Shown: piece by piece, positions 4,314-10,879 of the stretch
How positions within the stretch are numbered: the first letter of the stretch is position 1
Layout of the letters: the number at the start of each line of letters is the position of its first letter
Assembly (NCBI GenBank): GCA_021779655.1
Contig: JAJYAF010000043.1
Coordinates: 1 to 10,879, forward strand
From: Pseudomonadota bacterium
Lineage (GTDB): Bacteria > Pseudomonadota > Alphaproteobacteria > Acetobacterales > Acetobacteraceae
DNA: 10,879 nt
Reading direction: 5' to 3'
The notes under the pieces: generated by a model
Database searches by the model: none
What the model saw: only the letters and a program-made list of their open reading frames with translations
What the model was told of the DNA's origin: nothing
Program-made: the position numbers and the translations under genes

Positions 4314-7289
4314 ATGTCGCAATCCACTAGCACGACGCCGGCGGATACTGTCCTGGTCCCCGTTACCGATCCGGTCGCGCAGCAAGGCGCGATGTATACC
4401 ATAGCGCAACTGCGGGAAGCCATGTCCCCGGTGGGCTACATGACCCCGGCCGACCAGATAATCGCCGCCGCCGCCGCCGCCGCGCAGTCCACCGCCAATG
4501 GGGCCATCCCGATCTCAAGCCTTGGCCAACCCCTCGGGCCGGTCCAATCGGATGCGAACAACCTGATCCCTCTATCCAGCCTGCCAGGTTCCGTTCTGGG
4601 CGCAAATCATTATCTCGGCACCTGGAATGCCTCCACCAACACACCGCTGATTCAATCGGGGGTCGCCCCGAACGTCCCCTCGCCGGTCGGCGGCTATTAT
4701 ATCGTAAGCGTCTCCGGCACGCCGACGATCAACGGTGTCTCCAGCTGGCAGGCAGGTGATTGGATCATCTGGGACGGCAGCAAGTGGAGCAATATCAACG
4801 GACAGGTCAACCCGGTTTCCTCGGTCGCCGGCATGCAGGGTGCCGTAACCACTTCCCAGCTCGCCAACGCGCTGGCGGGTTCGGTCGGCCTGACAGCCGC
4901 CGGCGGCGTGCTGAACGTATCGCTTGGAACCACCGGCAGCACGGCCGCCGCCGGCAATGACAGCCGGATCGTCGGCGCGGCGCAGAATGCCGCCGTTTAC
5001 ACTTATCTCGCGAATGTCGCCGCGATCGGCAGCTATAGCGGCACTTCCCCCGGCTTGCGCACGGGCGGCTACTTCAGCGCCGGTGATGGCGGCGGCGCGT
5101 TCTATACACAGACCAATACCGGCGCGCCCTCGATTACCGATGGTGCGGGCCGGCACTGGTACCTTCAGGACATCGGCGGCAAGGAGGTCAATATCCTGCA
5201 ATTCGGCGCCAAGGCGGATGGCGTTACCGATATGCAGCCGGCCTGGGCCGCCGCGGATGCCTTCGCGGCGGCGAACGGCAAAACCGTGTTCATTCCGTCC
5301 CAGGGAACGGGAAGCTGGTTACTGAAAACCCCAATGGTGGCGACGGCGGCATGGACTCGCGGCGAAGCCGCGAATACCAGCGCCGGGCATGGCACCATCA
5401 TCAACTTCCGGCCCACCACCGTTACGGAAATGGCAACCGCGCTGACCAGCAACCCGGCCGGCGGCGGCTCGTTTCTGGTCTCGGACCTGTGCATCTACGG
5501 CCCTGACGGCACGCCCGCGATCGCCAATGTCGTCTCTTCGGGCTGGCTGCCGGCACTCGCCAGCGCAACCTGCACCTTTTCAGGGAATGTGATGACGGCT
5601 TCCGGAACCCACGGGGCATGGGCGATAGGGCAAACCGTATCGGGTCCGGGGATGACCAATTTCTGCACGATCACCGGCTTCGGGACCGGCACCGGAGGAG
5701 ATGGAACCTATAATCTCAGCGCGCCGCAAACCGTCGGCGGCCCGATCAGCGTCACCGCCACCGGATATCCGCATTTGTCGGCGTTCAAGGCCGGAACGGC
5801 CTGCTTCCGCGCGGAATCAACCGGCATCTACCGGAACTGCTTTGCCAATACGGCCAAATACGGACTGGTGCTCGACAGCCCGACCGGCCATGTCTTTTCC
5901 TATAATTGCGAATGGGCAGGCTTCTTCGGCGTCTATTGCCGCCAGAACAACTACGATTATTATTTCGAAGGCTGCAATCTCACCGGCGTCTGGGCGGCGA
6001 TCCTTGCCGGAACGGGCGTGGTCAGCGGCACCAACGGAGGTATTAGCTTCCGCGCCGTGCGCTGCCATATGGGATTCTGCGCGATCGGTATCGACACGCT
6101 CAATGACGGCGGCACATACACCTACGCCGGCCGCTGGGAGTTCTATGGCTGTTCCTTTGAAGCCCTCGGCGAAACGCTGTTTCGCACGCTTCCCTCCTCC
6201 AATGCCCTTGACCTGCTGCTGGACATGTTCCCGAACGGAGGATGGCTTTCAACCTTTCAACTGCCGAGCGCCGTCATCGGCACGCCGAGGCAATATTTTT
6301 TCACCCTGCGGGGCCAGCTCTCCACGCTGAAAGGACCTTCGAAGAATGTCGCAAATGGCGCGTCCTTCATCTCGGGCTATCCCGCCGGCTCGACTGCGGT
6401 CGCCTATATCGGTTCCATCGATCCGAACACCAATGGCGACATGGATCTCGACCTGTTCGCCGGTTCCGTGGTCTATGGCTCCTATCCCTATGGTCGCCTC
6501 GATGTCCGCAACCCCGATACCGGCCGGGACTACCTGAAACGCAAGGATCAGATCATCCGGGCGGACCTGCTCGCCAAGGGCAATCTGGTGCTCAATCCGG
6601 AAGTTCCCGCCAACTGGACCATCGTCAACGGCGGCTCGACGGTGACCGTGGCCCCGCTTTCGACGCTCCTAGCCGGTGCGCTCGCGGGAGTGACAGTCCC
6701 ACAGGAGGTCTACCGGGAGGGCAATAATCCGAACGTCATCATCATAACCAACCCCTCCGCCACGCCGTTCGTGCAGATCCCCATCAGCATGGCGGGCATC
6801 AACCCGAACCGGACCGTCTGCATGCATGCCTGGCTGTATTCGAGCGGCACCGGCACGGCGAGCCAGGTGGTGATGCGGCTTTCGGCGAACAACCAGCAGA
6901 CCTTCGCTGGCGCACCCTCTGGCCGCGGCGGCATAGGGTTTTCGGAGCAATTCTACCAGGGCATGCTGCCCGCGGATCTGGGTGCCAGCACGCTGCTGCA
7001 ATGCCAGATATTCGGCAACGGGGTCGGCCAGACGATCTATGTCATCGGCCTGATGATCTCCAGCGACCGGCCATCCGCGCCGAACCCGCTGCCCGGCCCA
7101 TACGCGCCGAACGGTCTCTATATCGGAAGCGAAAACAACGGCCTCTCCGCCGGACAGGCGCCCCAGATCATCGCGTTCAGCGGCACGCCGCCCGCCGGAA
7201 AATTCCCGAACGGATCACTCGGCATCAACACCGCCGCGACCAGCGCCGGCCTGTATTATTATGTCAATGGCGGCTGGGTCCATTCCTGA
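4314..7289 (+). CDS. Tailspike-like right-handed beta-helix protein with pectate-lyase-3 motif
   Basis: The protein has 991 residues from the ATG at 4314 and no signal peptide that I can see (MSQSTSTTPADTVLVPV). The Ala/Ser-rich N-terminal part resembles phage tail-fibre stalks, with an alanine run near residue 50. Residues ~95-175 hold a tail-fibre-type module (GVSSWQAGDWIIWDG from 141, then NPVSSVAGMQGAVT). A beta-helix domain opens with QFGAKADGVTD (F297-D306), the hallmark of pectate-lyase-3/tailspike proteins, and continues in Gly/Asn-rich rungs to ~620. A TGTGGDGTY-type module (~419-482) is inserted in it. Residues ~760-935 look like a beta-sandwich, possibly carbohydrate binding, and the end carries GSLGINTAATSAGLYYY...GGWVHS, also typical of tail fibres. 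Such proteins bind or depolymerise surface polysaccharide. No other phage gene is in the window, and the neighbours are glycan genes. Catalytic residues cannot be named from sequence alone, so lyase activity is only a possibility. Confidence 0.82.
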   Translation: MSQSTSTTPADTVLVPVTDPVAQQGAMYTIAQLREAMSPVGYMTPADQIIAAAAAAAQSTANGAIPISSLGQPLGPVQSDANNLIPLSSLPGSVLGANHYLGTWNASTNTPLIQSGVAPNVPSPVGGYYIVSVSGTPTINGVSSWQAGDWIIWDGSKWSNINGQVNPVSSVAGMQGAVTTSQLANALAGSVGLTAAGGVLNVSLGTTGSTAAAGNDSRIVGAAQNAAVYTYLANVAAIGSYSGTSPGLRTGGYFSAGDGGGAFYTQTNTGAPSITDGAGRHWYLQDIGGKEVNILQFGAKADGVTDMQPAWAAADAFAAANGKTVFIPSQGTGSWLLKTPMVATAAWTRGEAANTSAGHGTIINFRPTTVTEMATALTSNPAGGGSFLVSDLCIYGPDGTPAIANVVSSGWLPALASATCTFSGNVMTASGTHGAWAIGQTVSGPGMTNFCTITGFGTGTGGDGTYNLSAPQTVGGPISVTATGYPHLSAFKAGTACFRAESTGIYRNCFANTAKYGLVLDSPTGHVFSYNCEWAGFFGVYCRQNNYDYYFEGCNLTGVWAAILAGTGVVSGTNGGISFRAVRCHMGFCAIGIDTLNDGGTYTYAGRWEFYGCSFEALGETLFRTLPSSNALDLLLDMFPNGGWLSTFQLPSAVIGTPRQYFFTLRGQLSTLKGPSKNVANGASFISGYPAGSTAVAYIGSIDPNTNGDMDLDLFAGSVVYGSYPYGRLDVRNPDTGRDYLKRKDQIIRADLLAKGNLVLNPEVPANWTIVNGGSTVTVAPLSTLLAGALAGVTVPQEVYREGNNPNVIIITNPSATPFVQIPISMAGINPNRTVCMHAWLYSSGTGTASQVVMRLSANNQQTFAGAPSGRGGIGFSEQFYQGMLPADLGASTLLQCQIFGNGVGQTIYVIGLMISSDRPSAPNPLPGPYAPNGLYIGSENNGLSAGQAPQIIAFSGTPPAGKFPNGSLGINTAATSAGLYYYVNGGWVHS

Positions 7290-7334
7290 CACTCCGCTGA
7301 TTCTCCTGAGTCTCCGGCTCGGTTCCCCGTCTTC

Positions 7335-7356
7335 CTAAAAATTAATTTAATTTTAG
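7335..7356. promoter_or_regulatory. AT-rich dyad upstream of the GT4 gene
   Basis: A 22-bp stretch of almost only A and T stands in GC-rich surroundings. The outer arms CTAAAA (7335-7340) and TTTTAG (7351-7356) and inner TTAA steps form an imperfect dyad. It sits about 110 nt before the preferred GT4 start. It may be a promoter element, a site for an AT-binding regulator such as MucR/Ros or H-NS-like proteins, or the U-rich end of transcription from the beta-helix gene. The remaining 7290-7388 gap shows nothing else clear. Confidence 0.35.
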
Positions 7357-7463
7357 TTGTTTGAAGCCCTTTCCGGACAGCCGCATTCTTGATTTACTGC
7401 ACCGCAACATCCGGGATGGTGGTGCGTTTGAACTATTATTTGTCCGAATTCGAACGAGGCGGG

Positions 7464-8636
7464 ATGAACCGGCCGGCACCGAGCCCGCGCCGCATCGCCA
7501 TTGTCCATGACTGGCTGGTGGTCTACGGCGGCGCGGAACGGGTTTTGCGGGAACTTATCGCGCTCTACCCGGATTGCGATCTCTACTCGGTCGTGGATTT
7601 TCTTTCGGATGACCAGCGGGCGCAACTATTCGGCAAACGCGCCAGCACGACCTTCGTACAGAAACTCCCCTTCGCCAGAACGAAATACCGCTCCTATCTG
7701 CCCCTGATGCCGTTCGCGGTCGAACAGTTCGATCTTTCCGAGTACGACCTTGTCATTTCCAGCAGCTATGCCGTCGCCAAAGGCGTCATAACCGGGCCGG
7801 ATCAGCTACATATCTGCTTCTGCCATTCGCCGATCCGCTATGCCTGGGATTTGCAGCATCAATATCTCCGGCAGACCGGGCTGACCCGAGGGGCCAGGAG
7901 CGCGATCGCCCGCATGATCCTGCATTATATGCGCCTGTGGGATATGCGCACCGCGTCCGGTGTGGATCAATTCATCGGCAATTCCGCGTATATCGCCAAA
8001 AGAATTCAAAAAACCTATCGCCGGGAGGCCATCGTTGTGAACCCGCCGGTGGATATTCATGCCTTCCCGCTAAAGCGCGAGAAGGAGGATTTCTATTTCA
8101 CGGCCTCCCGCATGGTGCCCTACAAGCGGATCGATCTCATCGTCGAAGCATTCGCCAGCATGCCGGAGCGCCGGCTGGTGGTCATCGGAGACGGCCCGGA
8201 AATGGCCCGTATCCGCAACCGCGCCGGCGCCAATGTCAGTCTGCTCGGCTATCAGGAGCACGCGGTACTTTGTGATCATATGCAGCGCGCCCGCGCCTTC
8301 GTCTTCGCGGCGGAGGAGGATTTCGGCATCGTGCCGGTGGAGGCGCAGGCCTGCGGCACGCCGGTTATCGCCTTCGGGAAAGGTGGCGCGCTGGAGACCG
8401 TCATTGGCCTCGACGATCCCGGCGGGAGACCGCCAACCGGCGTTTTCTTCGAAAGTCAGGCGGTCGAGGCGCTCATCCGCGCGGTCGAGAAATTCGAGGA
8501 GGCCGTGATCGATCCACAAGCCTGCCGCGCCTGGGCGGAGCGCTTCAGCGTGGAAAACTTCCGCGCGCGCTGGGGCGCGGCGGTGGCGGACGCGCATGCG
8601 GCCCTTCCCGTTCAGGCCGCCAAGGCGTTTACGTAG
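7464..8636 (+). CDS. GT4 family (group 1) glycosyltransferase, WbaZ/mannosyltransferase-like
   Basis: The 390-aa product is a GT-B fold retaining glycosyltransferase. The N-terminal acceptor domain starts IAIVHDWLVVYGGAERVL with the GGAER loop at G22-R26 and a CFCHSPIRYAWD segment. The C-terminal nucleotide-sugar domain begins near residue 205, with SRMVPYKR (S215-R222) holding the phosphate-binding R/K pair. The EX7E catalytic signature is E285...E293 (EEDFGIVPVE), followed by ACGTPVIAFGKGGALETV. Relatives add mannose, rhamnose or similar sugars to lipid-linked O-antigen or exopolysaccharide units on the cytoplasmic face; the donor cannot be read from sequence. I chose ATG 7464 because GAGG (7456-7459) precedes it and family members begin about ten residues before the IVHDW motif. 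The frame is open to a TTG at 7389, which would add 25 residues of poor quality. It follows the beta-helix gene in the same direction after a 174-nt gap. Confidence 0.88.
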   Translation: MNRPAPSPRRIAIVHDWLVVYGGAERVLRELIALYPDCDLYSVVDFLSDDQRAQLFGKRASTTFVQKLPFARTKYRSYLPLMPFAVEQFDLSEYDLVISSSYAVAKGVITGPDQLHICFCHSPIRYAWDLQHQYLRQTGLTRGARSAIARMILHYMRLWDMRTASGVDQFIGNSAYIAKRIQKTYRREAIVVNPPVDIHAFPLKREKEDFYFTASRMVPYKRIDLIVEAFASMPERRLVVIGDGPEMARIRNRAGANVSLLGYQEHAVLCDHMQRARAFVFAAEEDFGIVPVEAQACGTPVIAFGKGGALETVIGLDDPGGRPPTGVFFESQAVEALIRAVEKFEEAVIDPQACRAWAERFSVENFRARWGAAVADAHAALPVQAAKAFT

Positions 8637-8716
8637 AACCCCGTAGCGTTCCGCCGAATAGCTCGAACGTCAGCCCTTCGGTAGGACAGGGGACATTCAG
8701 CATTCGGGAGCTTGCG
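8637..8716. other. Intergenic gap before the Crp/Fnr gene
   Basis: This 80-nt gap contains the ribosome site GGGAG (8706-8710), 6 nt before the ATG at 8717. A short CGTTC/GAACG dyad lies early in the gap. No strong terminator or palindromic FNR/FixK box (TTGAT-N4-ATCAA) is seen. Confidence 0.4.
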
Positions 8717-9421
8717 ATGTCCTTACAGAGCCAACATTCCGTGCAAACCACCTATGCCGATCAGGCAAATGGGTTCGACCCGGATGTTGGGGCCGTTCAG
8801 AACCGGACTCGGATCAACCTGCCTGGAAATCTGCTGCACGTGGAGCAGGATGAAGAAATCTACGGCGCCGGAGATCACGCTGCCTCGGTTTTCTCGATCA
8901 TCAGCGGCTGGGTTCGCACCTGCAATTTCCTGCATGACGGCCGCAGGCAGATCGATGCGTTCTACGGTCCCGGCGAAATCTTCGGGCTGGAGGCCGGCAG
9001 CAAACACACGCTTTCCGCCGAAGCGGTCTGCAACGCGAAAATCGTGTCCTATCGCCGCAAGAGCATCGAGGCGTCTGGCGCCACTGCCGGCTTCAACAGT
9101 GAAATCGCCTCCTACGCCATCCACCGGATGCATCGCGCGCAAAGCCACGCGCTGATGCTGGGCCGCCGCAGTGCCGTGGAACGGGTCGCGAGCTTTCTCC
9201 TGGAGCTTGCGATGGCCGCATCCGGGTCCGACATCGTTCTGCCGATGGCGCGGCACGACATTGCCGATTATCTGGGGCTGACAACCGAGACGATTTCGCG
9301 CACGCTCACGCAACTGGAGCGGGACAGGGTTCTAGCCCTCCCAACCGCCCGTCATGTGCTCATCAGGAATCGCGCAAAGCTGCAAGCGCTTGCTTCGGGC
9401 GAACCGGTTTCGAACGCCTGA
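8717..9421 (+). CDS. Crp/Fnr family transcriptional regulator, FixK-like
   Basis: The protein has 234 residues. Residues ~30-130 form the cyclic-nucleotide-binding type beta-roll (VFSIISGWVRTCNFLHDGRRQ, FYGPGEIFGLEAG). A dimer helix follows, then a winged helix-turn-helix (~150-225). The recognition helix LTTETISRTLTQLE carries E191, S194 and R195, the E--SR pattern with which FNR/FixK proteins read TTGAT half-sites. The N-terminal cysteine cluster that holds the FNR iron-sulphur cluster is absent; the only cysteines are in RTCNF and AVCNA. It is therefore more FixK-like than an oxygen sensor in its own right. In alphaproteobacteria such proteins control microaerobic and respiratory genes. 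The ATG at 8717 has GGGAG 6 nt upstream. The gene is convergent with the CBS-domain gene, and its stop codon overlaps the first base of repeat copy C. Targets are not evident in the window. Confidence 0.9.
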   Translation: MSLQSQHSVQTTYADQANGFDPDVGAVQNRTRINLPGNLLHVEQDEEIYGAGDHAASVFSIISGWVRTCNFLHDGRRQIDAFYGPGEIFGLEAGSKHTLSAEAVCNAKIVSYRRKSIEASGATAGFNSEIASYAIHRMHRAQSHALMLGRRSAVERVASFLLELAMAASGSDIVLPMARHDIADYLGLTTETISRTLTQLERDRVLALPTARHVLIRNRAKLQALASGEPVSNA

Positions 9422-9497
9422 TGCCAGCCCGCCAACTGAAATTGACTCTTCCGGACAGGTGGCGGGCTGGCATAGGGCTTTGATTTCGCGCGGCCGA
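9421..9497 (+). repeat. Palindromic repeat, copy C, filling a convergent gap
   Basis: Perfect 14-bp arms ATGCCAGCCCGCCA (9421-9434) and complement (9460-9473) bracket a 25-nt core holding ATTGACTCTTCCGGACAG. The common spacer GGGCTTTGATTTCGCGCGGC follows. The second hairpin of copies A and B is absent; the sequence instead runs into the stop codon of the CBS gene. The first base is the last base of the Crp/Fnr stop codon, so the element occupies the whole space between two convergent genes and probably gives both mRNAs a 3' stem-loop. Confidence 0.85.
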
Positions 9498-9959
9498 TCA
9501 GCCGGCCAGGACGCGCACGAGGTCGGAACGGCTGATAATGCCAACCAGCCTGCCGTCCCGCAGCACGGGCAGGCGCTTCACCTTCGCCTCGACCATGCGC
9601 TTCGCAACCTCGGAAAGCGGCGTCGTCTCGTCCACGGCGAGGACGGTCCGGCTCATGAAATTCGCCACTTTCTCCCGCTCCGAGCGCACATTATCGAGAA
9701 AATCCGGCGAGAGTTCGAAGCCTTCCGCCAGCATATCCAGCCACCAGGCCTGGTTTTCCGGCGCGTCGTCATGCCAGCGCAAAAGGTCCGTTTCAGTTAC
9801 CATGCCCACCACCCGGCCGCTATCCTCCACCACGGGCAGCCCGCTTATTCCATTGCGTGCGAGCAACTTGGCAACATAGCGCAGGGAAGCATTGGGCGTC
9901 ACGGTGATGACGTTCTGCGTCATGATGTCTGCCGCCTTCAGCGGGGAATCTGCGAGCAT
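9498..9959 (-). CDS. Two-CBS-domain protein
   Basis: The 153-aa soluble protein is made almost entirely of a tandem CBS (Bateman) pair. Domain 1 (~10-62) reads DIMTQNVITVTPNASLRYVAKLLARN...GLPVVEDSGRVVGMVTETDLL. Domain 2 (~93-150) reads FMSRTVLAVDETTPLSEVAKRM...RLPVLRDGRLVGIISRSDLV. An acidic/aromatic helix links them (NQAWWLDMLAEGFE). CBS pairs bind adenine nucleotides (AMP, ATP, SAM, NAD) and usually regulate a partner protein. The start is secure: AGGAG (9967-9971) stands 7 nt before the ATG. It lies 63 nt downstream of the decarboxylase gene on the same strand, so cotranscription is likely and the partner may be encoded there. No catalytic domain is attached, and the ligand and target are unknown. 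Confidence 0.92.
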   Translation of the reverse strand: MLADSPLKAADIMTQNVITVTPNASLRYVAKLLARNGISGLPVVEDSGRVVGMVTETDLLRWHDDAPENQAWWLDMLAEGFELSPDFLDNVRSEREKVANFMSRTVLAVDETTPLSEVAKRMVEAKVKRLPVLRDGRLVGIISRSDLVRVLAG

Positions 9960-9966
9960 GGTGGTT

Positions 9967-9971
9967 CTCCT
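9967..9971 (-). promoter_or_regulatory. Ribosome binding site of the CBS-domain gene
   Basis: AGGAG on the minus strand, 7 nt before the ATG at 9959. Confidence 0.7.
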
Positions 9972-10022
9972 ATTTGGTGCAACCGTGAAACGAGTTGGGC
10001 GGTCTGTGCATGGGCCGGCGGC

Positions 10023-10879
10023 TCAGATCCGGGTCAGACGCGTTCCGTAATATACCCCGTCCTGGATTTCGATGCCATGCGTATCGTGGCCGAAGCCCGG
10101 AAAGGCCCGGTCGAACGCCTCCAGCGCTTTCAGATAGCCAAGAATCGGGCCGTCCGCAGGGCCGAAAAATTCGCCAGGCATCACCAGGGGAATACCGGGC
10201 GGATAGGGTACGGCGGCCGTGCCGGCCTCGGCATTGGCGAGTTTTTCCAGGGGCGCGACCGCGCAATTGCCGCGCACCAGCGCCCGGTAGGCATTGGCGG
10301 GAGTGCGGGCGCGCACCGGCTGCGTGTCGTAAGCCTTGGACATCAATTCCGGCAGCCGGTGCTCCCGCATGGCGGCGAACATCGCTCGGCTCAAATCCCG
10401 CAGGCCGAGTTCGCCATAGGCTTTCGGATCCGCCTCCACCAGCTCCGGCAGCACATGCGCAAGCCGGGTATTGGCGTCGTAATCGCGCTTGAACTCGATC
10501 AAGGCGCTGACGAGCGAGCCCCATTTTCCCTTGGTCACGCCGATGGAAAATAAAAACAGGATGGTGAAGTTGGTGGTCTTCTCCGGCACGATGCCGCGAG
10601 CCTGGAGATAGGCGGAAACCAGCGGCGCCGGGATTCCCTCCGCCGCCGGCAGCCCCGAAGGATCGATCCCCGGCGTGATGAGCGAGACCTTGATCGGGTC
10701 GAGCATGCAATAGCCCGGCTCCAGCCCGCCGAACCCGTGCCAGGCGGCGCCGGGCGTGAGTTCCCAGCAGGCCGGCTCCTGCGCGAGCCGCTCCGGCGGC
10801 GAGGCGGCGAAGGGAAGAAAACCGCCTTCCCCATCCGGGACATGATCCGGCTGCCAGAGCGTGAAGAACCAGTCGCCAC
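10023..10879 (-). CDS. Orn/Lys/Arg decarboxylase, C-terminal part (5' end outside window)
   Basis: The frame enters from the right edge and stops at the TGA 10023-10025, giving about 284 residues. The visible part corresponds to the end of the aspartate-aminotransferase-fold domain and the C-terminal wing of PLP-dependent biodegradative basic-amino-acid decarboxylases (AdiA/CadA/SpeF class). It starts GDWFFTLWQPD, then WHGF, YCMLDPIKVSLITPG, GIVPEKTTNFTILFLFSIG and, near the end, VPYPPGIPLVMPGE, all signature blocks of the family. The PLP-binding lysine lies upstream of the window. The enzyme would take arginine, lysine or ornithine to a diamine or agmatine, consuming a proton, which serves acid resistance or polyamine supply. 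The LWQPD/WHGF wording is closest to arginine decarboxylases of AdiA type, but I cannot fix the substrate. The ATG at 10706 is internal and not the true start, since the family motifs continue upstream of it. The CBS gene follows 63 nt downstream. Confidence 0.9.
   Translation of the reverse strand, partial: GDWFFTLWQPDHVPDGEGGFLPFAASPPERLAQEPACWELTPGAAWHGFGGLEPGYCMLDPIKVSLITPGIDPSGLPAAEGIPAPLVSAYLQARGIVPEKTTNFTILFLFSIGVTKGKWGSLVSALIEFKRDYDANTRLAHVLPELVEADPKAYGELGLRDLSRAMFAAMREHRLPELMSKAYDTQPVRARTPANAYRALVRGNCAVAPLEKLANAEAGTAAVPYPPGIPLVMPGEFFGPADGPILGYLKALEAFDRAFPGFGHDTHGIEIQDGVYYGTRLTRI

Noticed and set aside
6242..6727. 161-codon plus-strand frame inside the beta-helix gene
   Set aside because: Out-of-frame shadow with Arg/Ser/Gln-rich translation. 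The main frame is continuous through this region, so no frameshift is implied.
4314..7289. A prophage
   Set aside because: Only one tailspike-like protein is present; no integrase, capsid, terminase, lysis or tail-assembly gene lies in the window.
7389..7463. TTG start adding 25 residues to the GT4 protein
   Set aside because: No ribosome site at the TTG. The ATG at 7464 has GAGG upstream and matches the usual N-terminal length of the family.
9354..10553. 399-codon plus-strand frame over the CBS and decarboxylase genes
   Set aside because: It starts inside the Crp/Fnr gene, runs through repeat C and is antisense to two genes with strong family motifs.
10023..10706. Treating the ATG at 10706 as the start of a small decarboxylase-like protein
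   Set aside because: Family motifs (WFFTLWQPD, WHGF) continue in frame upstream to the window edge, so the visible part is a fragment of a full-length enzyme.

Overview
The window looks like a high-GC alphaproteobacterial chromosome segment. An acetic-acid-bacterium relative (Acetobacteraceae) is my best guess, based on GC-rich codon use, a FixK-type Crp/Fnr regulator, and a tailspike-like beta-helix protein beside polysaccharide genes. The taxon is an inference from style, not from a marker gene. I see no rRNA, tRNA, transposase or CRISPR array.

Left part (1-3661, minus strand): two genes point leftwards and look like one surface-polysaccharide or glycolipid transcription unit. The upstream gene (2549-3661) encodes an integral-membrane acyltransferase-3 type protein. 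After a 43-nt gap comes a very large gene (1-2505, 835 codons, running off the left edge). It fuses a family 2 glycosyltransferase, a NodS-like SAM methyltransferase and the beginning of a NodB-type polysaccharide deacetylase. The long plus-strand open frame over the same DNA is its antisense shadow.

Centre (3662-4313): a gene-free 650-base divergent region is packed with dyad symmetry. It holds two copies of a composite palindromic repeat (A and B, with B's core inverted relative to the other copies), a terminator-like hairpin, and a pair of interlocked inverted repeats in the leader of the next gene.

Right of centre (4314-8636, plus strand): a 991-aa tailspike / pectate-lyase-like beta-helix protein is followed by a GT4 glycosyltransferase. 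With the left unit these suggest that the window sits inside or beside an exopolysaccharide, LPS or capsule cluster: glycosyltransferases build the sugar, acyl/methyl/deacetyl activities decorate it, and the beta-helix protein may bind or cleave it.

Right end (8717-10879): a FixK/FNR-type regulator (plus) faces a two-gene minus-strand unit, namely the C-terminal part of an Orn/Lys/Arg decarboxylase running off the right edge, then a two-CBS-domain protein. A third copy of the palindromic repeat (C) fills the convergent gap exactly. This block reads as stress or acid/oxygen physiology and is probably not part of the polysaccharide cluster.
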